Notes under the pieces: model-generated
The model's database searches: none
The model's input: the letters and a program-made list of their open reading frames with translations, nothing else
What the model was told of the DNA's origin: nothing
Shown: positions 23,998-32,483 of the stretch, piece after piece
Numbering within the stretch: position 1 is the stretch's first letter
Layout: the number at the start of each line of letters is the position of its first letter
Program-made: the position numbers and the translations under genes
DNA from: Opitutia bacterium
GTDB lineage: Bacteria > Verrucomicrobiota > Verrucomicrobiia > Opitutales > Opitutaceae
Reading direction: 5' to 3'
DNA: 55,582 nt
Assembly (NCBI GenBank): GCA_947474365.1
Contig: CANJIU010000061.1
Span: forward strand, 1-55,582

Positions 23998-24442
23998 GCA
24001 CAGTACGCGCAGGCGGAAACGTTCGGATGACCAATCCGCCGCGATTTTCTGCTCGGCACCGGCAGCGCTTTGTAGGTCCGTAGCGCCTTCGGAAGGCGCC
24101 GCAGCCCACTACGCGAGCAACGCGTAAATCGTCCTCATCTCACTCGCGGCGGATCCGTTCCCCGTCACACGGCGTCGTCCGGCCCACTCGCCGGAAGAAG
24201 CCAAGCCGCGCCGCCGCCAAGGGTTATTGCTCAAAACCAGCTTTCAAATATGGAAATCCCACTCATCCGCGGTCCCTTCGCCACGAAATTTCGGCCGACC
24301 TGGCAGCGACGCCGTTGACCTTGGAAACCGGGAGCCGCACACTCAAGACACGGCCCTCCGATTACTGCTGGCAGGTGGGAAAGCGACGCCAGTGTTGACG
24401 ATGAAGCCGGCCGAAAATTGGACTGCATCGGAACCCGTCCGA
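23998..24442. other. intergenic region with a REP-like imperfect palindrome
   Basis: 445 bases between the convergent peroxidase-like and lipoprotein genes, with no gene recognised. At 24083-24099 there is a perfect 7-bp stem (gcgcctt, loop cgg, aaggcgc). It sits inside a longer imperfect palindrome at about 24072-24112 whose ends read gtag and ctac. This resembles small extragenic palindromic repeats. It may also serve as a terminator between the convergent genes, although no T-tract follows. Confidence 0.4.
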
Positions 24443-24808
24443 TTAGAAATTGGGATGACTGTGCGACGCCACCTTCAGCATCTTCAACAGGTCGGATCCT
24501 AACGCGGCCTCGATACTTTTCCGTTTCGCTTTGAATGCTGCGGAAAAATGTTCGTCGGCTGGGCAAGTCAGAATTAGTTCGTCAATTTGATAAGATCCCA
24601 GCGGACCGGTCCTCACCGGCCCGGGTTGATAAATTACCGTCCGCAGTACTGGCTCATCCTTGACCTTTCTGGCCAACGCGCTCCGCGCCTCGGCGGTGGT
24701 CGCCGTGTAGAATACCGCATACGACGATCCCGACGAGACACACCCGGTCGCCCCCACGAACGCGAAGCCACAGGCGGCGATGGCCAACGCGGCGAGGATG
24801 CAGCGCAT
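24443..24808 (-). CDS. small lipoprotein of unknown function
   Basis: 121 residues. The N-terminus is a lipoprotein signal with a usable lipobox, VGATGC, giving lipidated C23. The mature part (AVFYTATTAEARSALARKVKDEPVLRTVIYQPGPVRTGPLGSYQIDELILTCPADEHFSAAFKAKRKSIEAALGSDLLKM; shown by its ends, AVFYTATT...LLKM) is mixed alpha/beta with no recognised family. It sits 56 bases downstream of the orphan histidine kinase on the same strand and could be cotranscribed with it. Confidence 0.6.
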   Translation of the reverse strand: MRCILAALAIAACGFAFVGATGCVSSGSSYAVFYTATTAEARSALARKVKDEPVLRTVIYQPGPVRTGPLGSYQIDELILTCPADEHFSAAFKAKRKSIEAALGSDLLKMLKVASHSHPNF

Positions 24809-24864
24809 GATGGTTCTCGTTCCTTTCCGCAGTGCGACATTGGCCGGCGCAGGCCCACTCTTAC

Positions 24865-25788
24865 TCAGGCCATCGCCGTCGTCGGCCGCGGGATTTCAAT
24901 GCGAACGCGCGTCCCCACGCCCAGTTCCGAACCGATCCAGAACCGGCCGCCAAACTGTTTGGCGACAAGGAAGGCCTTCGTCAGTCCAAACCCACCACCC
25001 ATCGTCCTCACTGCACCCACGTTGGTCGCGCGCTTGCCGAACTCGACCACCTGGCGAAGTTCTGCCGCCGGAATGCCCCGCCCCGTGTCTTCGATGAAAA
25101 AGAACAGCGCTTCGGCGCTGGCGCCCAAGGCCGCGATGATCTTACCGCCCGGCGCCGTGTACTTGCGCGCGTTCGCGATCAAGTCCCGCATGACATCCTG
25201 GAACACCGGCGGCATCCATAGCCTTTCGCCGTCCACGCTCTCGATTTTGAAATCGACGTAATAGTCCGGCGGCCGTTTGAAAGCCGCGTTATAGATGATG
25301 CGGTATCGTCCGTGGCTGTTCTTTTCAATCGCGGAAAACACATCCAGAAAATTCTGTCGCAGGGCCGGAATAGCGTGCTCGACCCACTGGCCCGGGACCT
25401 TCATGCGGGCCAGCAACTCCTGCGCGCGCACGCGCAAAATGGCAAAAACCGACACAAGATTCCCCAGCGACTCCACGACCTCCGGATGGTTACGCATGTC
25501 GGGCCGCGCGACCAGTAGCGCTTCGATGTCACCGTTGATGGTGGCCGCATGAAGGTCGACATTCTGCGCGGAGGTCAGCGCCGCCCCCGGTTCGCTCAAA
25601 TTGCGAATCATCTGGTCGACGAGCGCGAGCGACTCCTTCAGCAGGTCAGGGTTCCCCGCCACCGTCAGCCCGATCAAGGTGAGCTCGCCCCGGAGCACGT
25701 TGAAAACGTTCAACACCGAGTGCATTTCGAGGAGCGAACGCTCTTTCTCGGTCAGGGGGGAGATTTCTGTAATTTCCAACTCGGTCAC
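24865..25788 (-). CDS. orphan sensor histidine kinase (cytoplasmic, short)
   Basis: 307 residues if begun at the GTG at 25788. The frame extends to 26028 but the extra 80 residues are not domain-like and would overlap the divergent SGNH gene start. The N-terminal helix pair LLEMHSVLNVFNVLRGELTLIG holds H23, the likely phosphoacceptor. The ATPase part shows the N box (DLIANARKYT), G1 (FFFIEDTGRGIP) and G2 (GGGFGLTKAFLVAKQFGG). There is no membrane segment and no sensory domain apart from about 100 residues between the H-box and the catalytic domain. No response regulator lies nearby, so it is an orphan whose partner must be elsewhere. The start codon is the least certain part. Confidence 0.78.
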   Translation of the reverse strand: MTELEITEISPLTEKERSLLEMHSVLNVFNVLRGELTLIGLTVAGNPDLLKESLALVDQMIRNLSEPGAALTSAQNVDLHAATINGDIEALLVARPDMRNHPEVVESLGNLVSVFAILRVRAQELLARMKVPGQWVEHAIPALRQNFLDVFSAIEKNSHGRYRIIYNAAFKRPPDYYVDFKIESVDGERLWMPPVFQDVMRDLIANARKYTAPGGKIIAALGASAEALFFFIEDTGRGIPAAELRQVVEFGKRATNVGAVRTMGGGFGLTKAFLVAKQFGGRFWIGSELGVGTRVRIEIPRPTTAMA

Positions 25789-26014
25789 GCGACAATAACT
25801 AATGCGCGAGTCATACACGGTAAAGCCAATATGCCGTGTTGAACCGGCTGCAGTGACCGTGTGTGCAGTAAGGGTCCGCTTCGCCGGAATCCGTCTTTGC
25901 GAAGGTGGACAATATTGTGCCCTCGCAACTCCGCTGTCGGGGATCTCCGAGGATGCCCACCCGTTCGTTGCAGCCATGACATTTTCGCATCGCGATTTGT
26001 CGGACGCGGCCGCT
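25789..26014. promoter_or_regulatory. divergent regulatory region with inverted repeats
   Basis: 226 bases between the kinase (minus) and the SGNH hydrolase (plus). It has an inverted repeat ACACGG...CCGTGT at 25814-25838 (arms 6 bp, 13-base spacer) next to the kinase start, and a perfect 10-bp palindrome ACAATATTGT at 25909-25918 at the middle. Both are candidate operator sites; no binding protein can be assigned. Confidence 0.35.
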
Positions 26015-27019
26015 ATGAGTCGGCGCATGAAAGTCTCATCGATGTTTTCCGTTTTGTTTCTGGCCTATTGCGTGGCGGCAAATGCCGATACCCTGCCGGC
26101 ACTCGCACCACCGGAATTCAATCGCGCCCCAACCGGCGTCGTGACGCTGCAAACTACCACACCTGACACCGCGATACTCTACACCCTCGACGGAACCGAG
26201 CCCGTCGCCAAATCAAACCCCTATCTCGCCCCGATCGACCTCGCCGGCGGCGGCATCCTGAAGGCCGGCGTGTTTTCGGCCGATCGGACGAGATCGAGTG
26301 AAAGCCGGCAAGCGACGTACGAACCCCTGCCGGGTCACCCCTCACCACCAAGCACCGTCGTCCCCGTCACCCAGGATCGGAGCTGGCCGAAATATGATTG
26401 GAAAAAACGCCACGAGCTCACCAGCGCCGCGGTAAAGCGTGCGAAGCCTCAGCTCCTTTTCATTGGCGACTCAATCACCCATTTCTTCGGCGGTGAACAG
26501 TTCGACGGGTACCCTTTGCGCGGCGGGAATACCTGGGATGAATTCTACGGCCCGTACCACGCCGGCAACCTCGGTTTCGGCTGGGACAAGACTGAGAATG
26601 TCCTCTGGCGTCTTCAACATGGTGCCGTCGATGGACTCTCGCCCAAGCTCGTCATCATGATGATCGGCACCAACAACACGGGAAACTGCCCGGCCTCCGA
26701 CATCGCCGCCGGCATCACCGCCATCGTGGGGGAATTGAACCGGCGACTGCCAAAGTCCAAGATTCTGCTGCTCGCAATTTTCCCGCGGGGCGAAAAACCA
26801 AACCCTCTGCGCGAAAAGATTGCCGAGGTGAATCGCGTAATCGCCGCGCTCGATGGCACGCAAAACGTCACCTTTCTGGACATTGGCCCGCGTTTCCTCG
26901 ATGCCGGCGGGCTCATCTCTAAGGACATCATGCCCGATTTCCTCCATCCGAATGAAAAGGGCTACCGAATTTGGGCCGAAGCGATTGAACCGACGCTGAA
27001 ACGACTGATGGGCGAATAG
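26015..27019 (+). CDS. secreted SGNH/GDSL hydrolase with chitobiase-type N-terminal domain
   Basis: 334 residues from ATG 26015 (MSRRMKVSSMFSVLFLAYCVAANA), or 330 from ATG 26027; both give a signal peptide. Residues about 35-110 look like the chitobiase/beta-hexosaminidase C-terminal type beta domain (TPDTAILYTLDGTEPVAKSNPY). The catalytic part is a PAF-acetylhydrolase-like SGNH esterase: S153 in FIGDSITHFF, the block III asparagines in MIGTNNTG, and D308 and H311 in DFLHPNEKGY. It probably deacylates an acetylated carbohydrate in the periplasm or outside; the sugar is not known. It is divergent from the histidine kinase, and the O-methyltransferase follows 101 bases later. Confidence 0.87.
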   Translation: MSRRMKVSSMFSVLFLAYCVAANADTLPALAPPEFNRAPTGVVTLQTTTPDTAILYTLDGTEPVAKSNPYLAPIDLAGGGILKAGVFSADRTRSSESRQATYEPLPGHPSPPSTVVPVTQDRSWPKYDWKKRHELTSAAVKRAKPQLLFIGDSITHFFGGEQFDGYPLRGGNTWDEFYGPYHAGNLGFGWDKTENVLWRLQHGAVDGLSPKLVIMMIGTNNTGNCPASDIAAGITAIVGELNRRLPKSKILLLAIFPRGEKPNPLREKIAEVNRVIAALDGTQNVTFLDIGPRFLDAGGLISKDIMPDFLHPNEKGYRIWAEAIEPTLKRLMGE

Positions 27020-27120
27020 GAGGGCCGTTGTGGGCAAATTCACTCGAACACCAGCGATGATGTCGGCGTCGTTTTAGCTGCTACCCGCTTGACGTTCCTC
27101 CTGAGGCCAACCATCGGAAA

Positions 27121-28137
27121 ATGGTGCACCCCCACATCACACCGGATCACATCCTGCAAGTCGGCCTGGGATTCTGGGCTTCAAAGACACTCCTCAGCGC
27201 GGTCGAGATGGAAGTCTTCACCGAGATCGAACGAAGGCCCGGAACGCTGGAGGACCTGACCGGACGACTCGGTCTTCATCCGCGTGCGTCCCGCGATTTT
27301 CTCGACACTCTCGTCGCCTTGAAATTCCTCGAACGAGTCGACGGCATCTATCGCAACACGCCTGAGACCGCCGTTTTTCTCGACAAACACAAGCCCTCGT
27401 ACGTCGGCGGGATTCTTGAGATGGCCAATCACCGACTGTATCCGTTCTGGGGCGGACTGACGGAGGCGCTGCGCACCGGCCGCCCGCAGAATGAGTCCAA
27501 GGGCGGCGGCGAACCGCTCTTCGTCAAACTTTACGCCGATCCAGCGCGCCTGAAGGAATTCCTGCGCGCCATGACAGGAGTAAGCCACGGCTCGAACCTC
27601 GCCATCGGCGCGAAGTTTCCCTGGAAAAAATACCGCACCTTCGTCGACGCCGGCACCGCCCAGGGCGATCTCGCCGTCCAGGTCGCGCTCGCCAACCCCC
27701 ATCTGACGGGAACAGGTTTTGATCTGCCCGAGGTCGAACCCATTTTCGCCGAGTACATCGCCGCAAACGGACTGAGCGGGCGCGTACAATTCGCCGCCGG
27801 CGATTTCTTCAACGGCGCCGTCCCCCCGGCCGACGTCATCATGATGGGCCACATCCTGCACGATTGGGATTTGGCCGAAAAGAAGCGGTTGATTCGGAAA
27901 GTGTGGGCCGCATTGCCCCCGGGCGGCGCGTTCATCGCCTACGACGCGATCATCGACGACGATCGCCGGACCAACGCGTTCGGCCTGATGATGAGCCTGA
28001 ACATGCTGATCGAGACGCAGGGCGGGTTCGACTACACGGGTGCCGATTGCATCGGTTGGATGAAGGAAGCCGGTTTCAAGGAGGCGTACGTTGAACCACT
28101 CGTCGGGCCCGACTCCATGGTGGTGGGAATCAAGTAA
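27121..28137 (+). CDS. SAM-dependent O-methyltransferase (methyltransf_2 family)
   Basis: 338 residues with the two-part layout of plant-type and antibiotic O-methyltransferases: an N-terminal winged-helix dimerisation domain (HPHITPDHILQVGLGFWASKTLLSAVEM, LGLHPRASRDFLDTLVALKFLER) and a C-terminal Rossmann domain. The SAM-binding loop reads DAGTAQGD (176-183) instead of the usual D-x-GGG-x-G. The acidic D200-like aspartate follows in GTGFDLPEV. The catalytic-base motif HILHDWD is intact (H247). Likely substrates are small phenolic or polyketide-like hydroxyls, but no biosynthetic partner is nearby, so the substrate is open. A hairpin lies 30 bases after the stop. Confidence 0.85.
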   Translation: MVHPHITPDHILQVGLGFWASKTLLSAVEMEVFTEIERRPGTLEDLTGRLGLHPRASRDFLDTLVALKFLERVDGIYRNTPETAVFLDKHKPSYVGGILEMANHRLYPFWGGLTEALRTGRPQNESKGGGEPLFVKLYADPARLKEFLRAMTGVSHGSNLAIGAKFPWKKYRTFVDAGTAQGDLAVQVALANPHLTGTGFDLPEVEPIFAEYIAANGLSGRVQFAAGDFFNGAVPPADVIMMGHILHDWDLAEKKRLIRKVWAALPPGGAFIAYDAIIDDDRRTNAFGLMMSLNMLIETQGGFDYTGADCIGWMKEAGFKEAYVEPLVGPDSMVVGIK

Positions 28138-28167
28138 AGCCAATCGTACTCCAGCATATTCAACTCG

Positions 28168-28193
28168 GCCGCCCGCGCCGGACACCGGGCGGC
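28168..28193 (+). terminator. GC-rich stem-loop after the methyltransferase gene
   Basis: Perfect 8-bp arms gccgcccg (28168-28175) and cgggcggc (28186-28193) with a 10-base loop, 30 bases after the methyltransferase stop and 90 bases before the next start. No T-run follows, so intrinsic termination is only possible, not shown. Confidence 0.4.
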
Positions 28194-28283
28194 TCGTGTG
28201 TGGTCCGACAGTTGAACCTGTTCGGGATGGTGGACGTTTTCTTTCTACCGCCCTCCACTCTCGTTAACCCCGCCCCTCCCAAA

Positions 28284-31200
28284 ATGGCTGTTTCCCGATT
28301 TTCCCCCGATCGCACCCTCCCCCGTTCGCTCGTCGGCATCGTCCTGCTGCTGGTGCTTTCGTTCTGGCTTCCCGCATCCGCCCAGACGGCCGCGAGCGGC
28401 ACCATCGAAGGGCGCGTTTTCAACACCCGCAACGGCGAGTTTCTGGAAAATGCCCGCCTCACGATCGAGGGGACCTCACTCGCGGCCTTCACGGACTCCA
28501 GCGGCCAATATCGTTTCTCCGGCATCCCCGTCGGCACCGTCAGGGTCCGGGTCTTTTTTACCGGACTCGCCGTGCATTCCGAAACCGTAGTTGTTGCGGG
28601 CGACCAGGTGGTGCAACGCGACTTCACGCTCGGTGACACTCCGTCGACACCCGTCGCAGACCGCGACGGCGCCACGATAAAGCTCTCCCAGTTCGTCGTC
28701 GGCGCGTCCAAGGAGATGGACGGTGCCGCCATTGCGATCAACGAGCAGCGCTTTGCGGCCAACATCGTGAACGTCGTCTCGGCCGACGAATTTGGCCATG
28801 TCGCCGAAGGCAACGTGGGCGAGTTCCTGAAGTTTGTTCCCGGCATGGCGATGGACACCGGCGGCGGCGTGTCGCGTTCGATTTCGATTGGCGGGGCGCC
28901 GCCGGACAACGTACCGGTATCGATCGGCGGATTCAGCGTGGCCAGCGCTTCGTCCGGCAACGCCAACCGCCGGGTCGAACTGGAGCAGATTTCGATCAAC
29001 AACATCTCACGGATCGAAATCTTCCACTCGCCCACCCCGGAGTCGCCCGGTTCCGCCCTGGCCGGCGGTGTCAACATGGTGCCGCGCGGCGCATTCGAAC
29101 GCTCAAAACCACTGTTCAACTGGAGCGCGTTCATGATGTTTCGGGACGCGGAAAAGCAGTTACACAAGACCCCCGGCCCCACCCGCGACGAAACCTACAA
29201 AATCCGGCCGGGCTTCGATTTCTCCTACGTCGTGCCGGTCAACCAACGCTTTGGTTTCACGATCTCCGGCGCCCGCTCCTCGCAATACACGCTGCAGGAT
29301 TTCTTCTCCAACACCTGGCGCGGCGCGGGCAATGCAACGAACGCCCCCACGATCGTCGGTGGCGTCAGTGTGCCCGGCGCCCTGCCGGACACCACGCCCG
29401 ACAAGCCCTATCTTTCCAACTTCAGCATCATGGACGGGAACTTCCCCTCAATCCGCAGTTCGCTGGGCTCGACGATGGATTTCAAACTCACGCGCAACGA
29501 CACAATCTCACTGTCGTTTCAGTACGCGCAGTTCTATTCAGATTTCAACAACCGCACGCTCACGTTCAACATCACGCGGGTGCGCCCGGGAAATTTTGAC
29601 TCCCGCACCACCAACGGCGACGTCGGCCAGGGCAGCATGCTCAGCAATGCCTCCGGCGCGGAAAAGTCCGGCACGACCTACACCCCCACTCTGATCTGGC
29701 GGCACAACGGCCCGATCTGGAAGGCGGATTTTGGCGGCAGCCATTCCCACTCCACCAATCACTATCGCGACATCGACAAGGGCTACTTCCGGACGACCAG
29801 CGCCCAGCGGACGGACGTCACGGTGGCATTCAACGAGATCACCGCCGAGCGCCCCGGACGAATCACCGTGAACGACAGCGTCACCGGCGCCCCCGTCGAC
29901 CCGTACAGCCTGACCAACTACGTCATTAACTCCGGGACCAGCACCCCGACCGAGGGCGCCGACCTGCAACGCGGACTCAAGGGCAATCTGGGCCGTGATT
30001 TCGTGGTGCGGGGCATTCCCCTCTCGCTCAAGATGGGGGCCGCGCTCCAGGAGTGGCGGCGCGACATGCGCGGCCGGTCCGACACCTATAGCTTTGTCGG
30101 AGCGGACAAGATCCGCACGACGACGCCCGCCACCGCCCGCTCGGACGACGGCGCGGCGATCATTCTCGACAAGGTTTTCTCCAAGCGTTTCGCCCCCTGG
30201 GGGTTCCCCCGCGTGCAGTGGCCGGACGGCTACGCCTTGTGGGAACTCTACAACGCGCATCCCGAGTATTTCACACGCGATCTGAACGCCGAATACCGCA
30301 ACGCCGTGACCCGCTCGAAATATGCCGCCGAGGTGGTTTCCGCCGCCTACATCCGCGGCGACATGGCGCTGCTGGGCGGTCGCCTGAAGCTGGTCGGCGG
30401 CGTCCGTGCCGAGCAGACGAACGTCAATGCGTACGGTTTCATCAGCGACCCCACCCTGAACTACCGTCGCGACGCCAACGGCGACGTCATTCCCCAACGC
30501 GACGCAAACGGGAACATCATCTTCACCGGGACCGGCGTGAACCGCATCCCCGCCCCCACGCTGATCGAGCCGACCACGATCCCCAATCCAGCCGGCGGCC
30601 CCGCGCTGTCCAATGCACTCGCGATTTCCAAGCTGACGTTTCTCGATCGCGGGGGGCACATCCAAAAGGAATATCTCCGCTTCTTCCCGAGCCTCAATGC
30701 CAGCTACAACATCCTGGAAAACCTGATCGCGCGCGGATCGTTTTACCAGTCGGTCGGGCGGCCGGGTGTCGACCAATACTCCGGCGGCCTGACGTTGCCC
30801 GACACGGAACTGCCGCCCAATCCCACCAGCAATCGCATCAGCGTGAACAACGCCGGCATCAAGGCATGGAGCGCGCACACGGTCAAAGTGCGGTTCGAAT
30901 ATTACTTCGAGCAGGTGGGGCAGATTTCGATCGGCGCGTACCGGCGGGATTTTCGGAACATGTTTGGGTCGCTCGTCTTCCAGGCTACGCCGGAATTTCT
31001 CGCCCCCTACGGCCTCGATCGCGCGACCTACGAGCCGTACTACGTCGCCACCAACTACAACATCCCCGGTCTCGTCCGCATGGAGGGCACGGAGTTCGAC
31101 TACAAGCAGGCCCTCACGTTTCTGCCCCACTGGGCGCGCGGCGTGCAGGTTTTCGCAAACATGACGGCCCAGCGGGCGGTCGGCGATGAGACGGCGAGTT

Positions 31201-31553
31201 TTTCGAGCTACCAGCCACGGGTCTACAATTGGGGCATCAGTCTGACCCGGCCGAAATTCAACCTGCGCGCAAACTGGAACTTCCGCGGACCGCGGCGCAC
31301 CACGCCCATCGTGGCGTCTCCCCGCAGCATCGAACCGGGCTCGTTCAATTACATCGGCAAGGCGCACTACATCGACCTGAAGGGTGAGTACAATCTCACG
31401 CCACGCTTCGGCGTTTTCCTGAGCATCCGCAATCTCGGCAACGCCCCGGAGGACGTCCTGCGGTACGGTCCGGGCACACCGGACTACGCGAAGATTTTTT
31501 CGCGCTACGACTACGCCCAGCTGTGGACGGTCGGGGTAAAGGGCTCTTACTGA
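28284..31553 (+). CDS. TonB-dependent receptor with carboxypeptidase-regulatory-like N-terminal domain
   Basis: 1089 residues from ATG 28284, which precedes a signal peptide (RSLVGIVLLLVLSFWLPASAQ). The open frame upstream to 28200 is not signal-like. It has a CarboxypepD_reg domain (SGTIEGRVFNTRNGEFLENARLTI; about 36-118), a plug with the group motif FGHVAEGNVGEFLKFVPGMAMD, RRVELEQISINNISRIEIFHSPTPE, and a barrel ending in YDYAQLWTVGVKGSY. It shares layout and plug motif with the receptor at 7190-10174, so the two are paralogues with probably different ligands. The closest neighbours are an O-methyltransferase upstream and a CPNCPL-type unknown downstream; no substrate can be inferred. Confidence 0.9.
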   Translation: MAVSRFSPDRTLPRSLVGIVLLLVLSFWLPASAQTAASGTIEGRVFNTRNGEFLENARLTIEGTSLAAFTDSSGQYRFSGIPVGTVRVRVFFTGLAVHSETVVVAGDQVVQRDFTLGDTPSTPVADRDGATIKLSQFVVGASKEMDGAAIAINEQRFAANIVNVVSADEFGHVAEGNVGEFLKFVPGMAMDTGGGVSRSISIGGAPPDNVPVSIGGFSVASASSGNANRRVELEQISINNISRIEIFHSPTPESPGSALAGGVNMVPRGAFERSKPLFNWSAFMMFRDAEKQLHKTPGPTRDETYKIRPGFDFSYVVPVNQRFGFTISGARSSQYTLQDFFSNTWRGAGNATNAPTIVGGVSVPGALPDTTPDKPYLSNFSIMDGNFPSIRSSLGSTMDFKLTRNDTISLSFQYAQFYSDFNNRTLTFNITRVRPGNFDSRTTNGDVGQGSMLSNASGAEKSGTTYTPTLIWRHNGPIWKADFGGSHSHSTNHYRDIDKGYFRTTSAQRTDVTVAFNEITAERPGRITVNDSVTGAPVDPYSLTNYVINSGTSTPTEGADLQRGLKGNLGRDFVVRGIPLSLKMGAALQEWRRDMRGRSDTYSFVGADKIRTTTPATARSDDGAAIILDKVFSKRFAPWGFPRVQWPDGYALWELYNAHPEYFTRDLNAEYRNAVTRSKYAAEVVSAAYIRGDMALLGGRLKLVGGVRAEQTNVNAYGFISDPTLNYRRDANGDVIPQRDANGNIIFTGTGVNRIPAPTLIEPTTIPNPAGGPALSNALAISKLTFLDRGGHIQKEYLRFFPSLNASYNILENLIARGSFYQSVGRPGVDQYSGGLTLPDTELPPNPTSNRISVNNAGIKAWSAHTVKVRFEYYFEQVGQISIGAYRRDFRNMFGSLVFQATPEFLAPYGLDRATYEPYYVATNYNIPGLVRMEGTEFDYKQALTFLPHWARGVQVFANMTAQRAVGDETASFSSYQPRVYNWGISLTRPKFNLRANWNFRGPRRTTPIVASPRSIEPGSFNYIGKAHYIDLKGEYNLTPRFGVFLSIRNLGNAPEDVLRYGPGTPDYAKIFSRYDYAQLWTVGVKGSY

Positions 31554-31710
31554 AGTGCGGCCACGGCGGCGGACTAGTACCGCCACATCGCGCGCGCCCG
31601 CTCGGCAACTGAGGCGGCGGCCGGTACCCACCCATTGGGCCAGCGTTGAAAAATCTGGCCACGCCCCCTACCGACCACCACCCTCGCCCATTCTCGGTGC
31701 CCGGCATTCA

Positions 31711-32388
31711 ATGATCACCTACAACTTCGCCTTCGACGACGGCAGGAATTTTCACTTCGAGGTGCCGCTGCAGGGTTGGGTGGAAACAACTGAGTCGCGC
31801 GAGGAATCGCATCCGGCCTGGACCCTTCTCGGTAACGATCAGTGCCCCAATTGTCCCCTCGACCCTGCCACCCATCGTTTTTGCCCCGCCGCGGTTGATC
31901 TGCACTCCGTCGCCACGAAATTCACAACGGTCGCCTCCTATCACCGCGCCCGGGTCACCGTCGTGGTGGGCGAACGCACGTTCGCCTCCGAATGCGACAT
32001 GAACATCGGCCTGCGTTCGCTCTTCGGCCTCTACATGGCGCTGGGAAATTGCCCGATCACTCGGAAGATGCGCCCCATGGCCCTGCACCACCTACCCTTT
32101 TCCTCGATGGAGGAGACGCTCTCCAGCGTCGTGCGGCACTATCTGCAGAAGCAGTATTTTGTGATGAAAGCCGGCGGCGATCCCGATTGGGAATTGAAGG
32201 GGCTGAGCGCGCTCTACGAATCCCTCGACACGGTAAATTCCACCTTCATCAAACGCGTGCGCCATGCCTCGGTCTCCGATTCGAACCTCAACGCGATTTG
32301 CGGCTTCGGGACCTTTTCCAAGCTGTACGTGATGGCTCTCGAAGATCTGCTCGACCGCGAAAAGGCCGTTTATCTTGAAGGTTTCTGA
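31711..32388 (+). CDS. conserved hypothetical protein with CPNCPL and CP motifs
   Basis: 225 residues from ATG 31711; the frame is open to 31555 but the added part is Arg-rich and starts right after the receptor stop. It has no signal peptide. Near residues 45-65 it has a cysteine cluster, QCPNCPLD followed by HRFCPAAVDL, that could bind a metal. Later motifs include NIGLRSLFGLYMALGNCPITRKMRPMALHHLPF and SMEETL. This matches from memory a family of unknown function found in environmental Gram-negatives, but I do not assert a family number. Possible metal-dependent or structural role only. It converges on the DUF362 gene. Confidence 0.65.
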   Translation: MITYNFAFDDGRNFHFEVPLQGWVETTESREESHPAWTLLGNDQCPNCPLDPATHRFCPAAVDLHSVATKFTTVASYHRARVTVVVGERTFASECDMNIGLRSLFGLYMALGNCPITRKMRPMALHHLPFSSMEETLSSVVRHYLQKQYFVMKAGGDPDWELKGLSALYESLDTVNSTFIKRVRHASVSDSNLNAICGFGTFSKLYVMALEDLLDREKAVYLEGF

Positions 32389-32396
32389 AGTGCGGT

Positions 32397-32440
32397 GAGT
32401 TTCGAACCAGCATTTGGCCGGCGCCGGCGGAGGGAAACTC
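32397..32440. terminator. possible bidirectional hairpin between convergent genes
   Basis: Outer 7-bp arms gagtttc (32397-32403) and gaaactc (32434-32440) enclose a perfect 12-bp palindrome GCCGGCGCCGGC at 32417-32428. It lies 8 bases after the CPNCPL gene and 43 bases before the DUF362 stop, the expected place for a shared terminator. The 30-base loop makes the outer stem weak unless the inner palindrome folds too. Confidence 0.35.
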
Positions 32441-32483
32441 AATCCCCAGCGGCAAAGGTCCGGACGGAAACCGACGAGCGCGT

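Noticed and set aside
25789..26028. N-terminal extension of the histidine kinase to 26028
   Set aside because: No domain in the extension, and it would overlap the SGNH hydrolase start and signal peptide.
29538..31631. Minus-strand 697-codon frame inside the third TonB receptor
   Set aside because: Shadow of a receptor with a complete signal-to-barrel layout.
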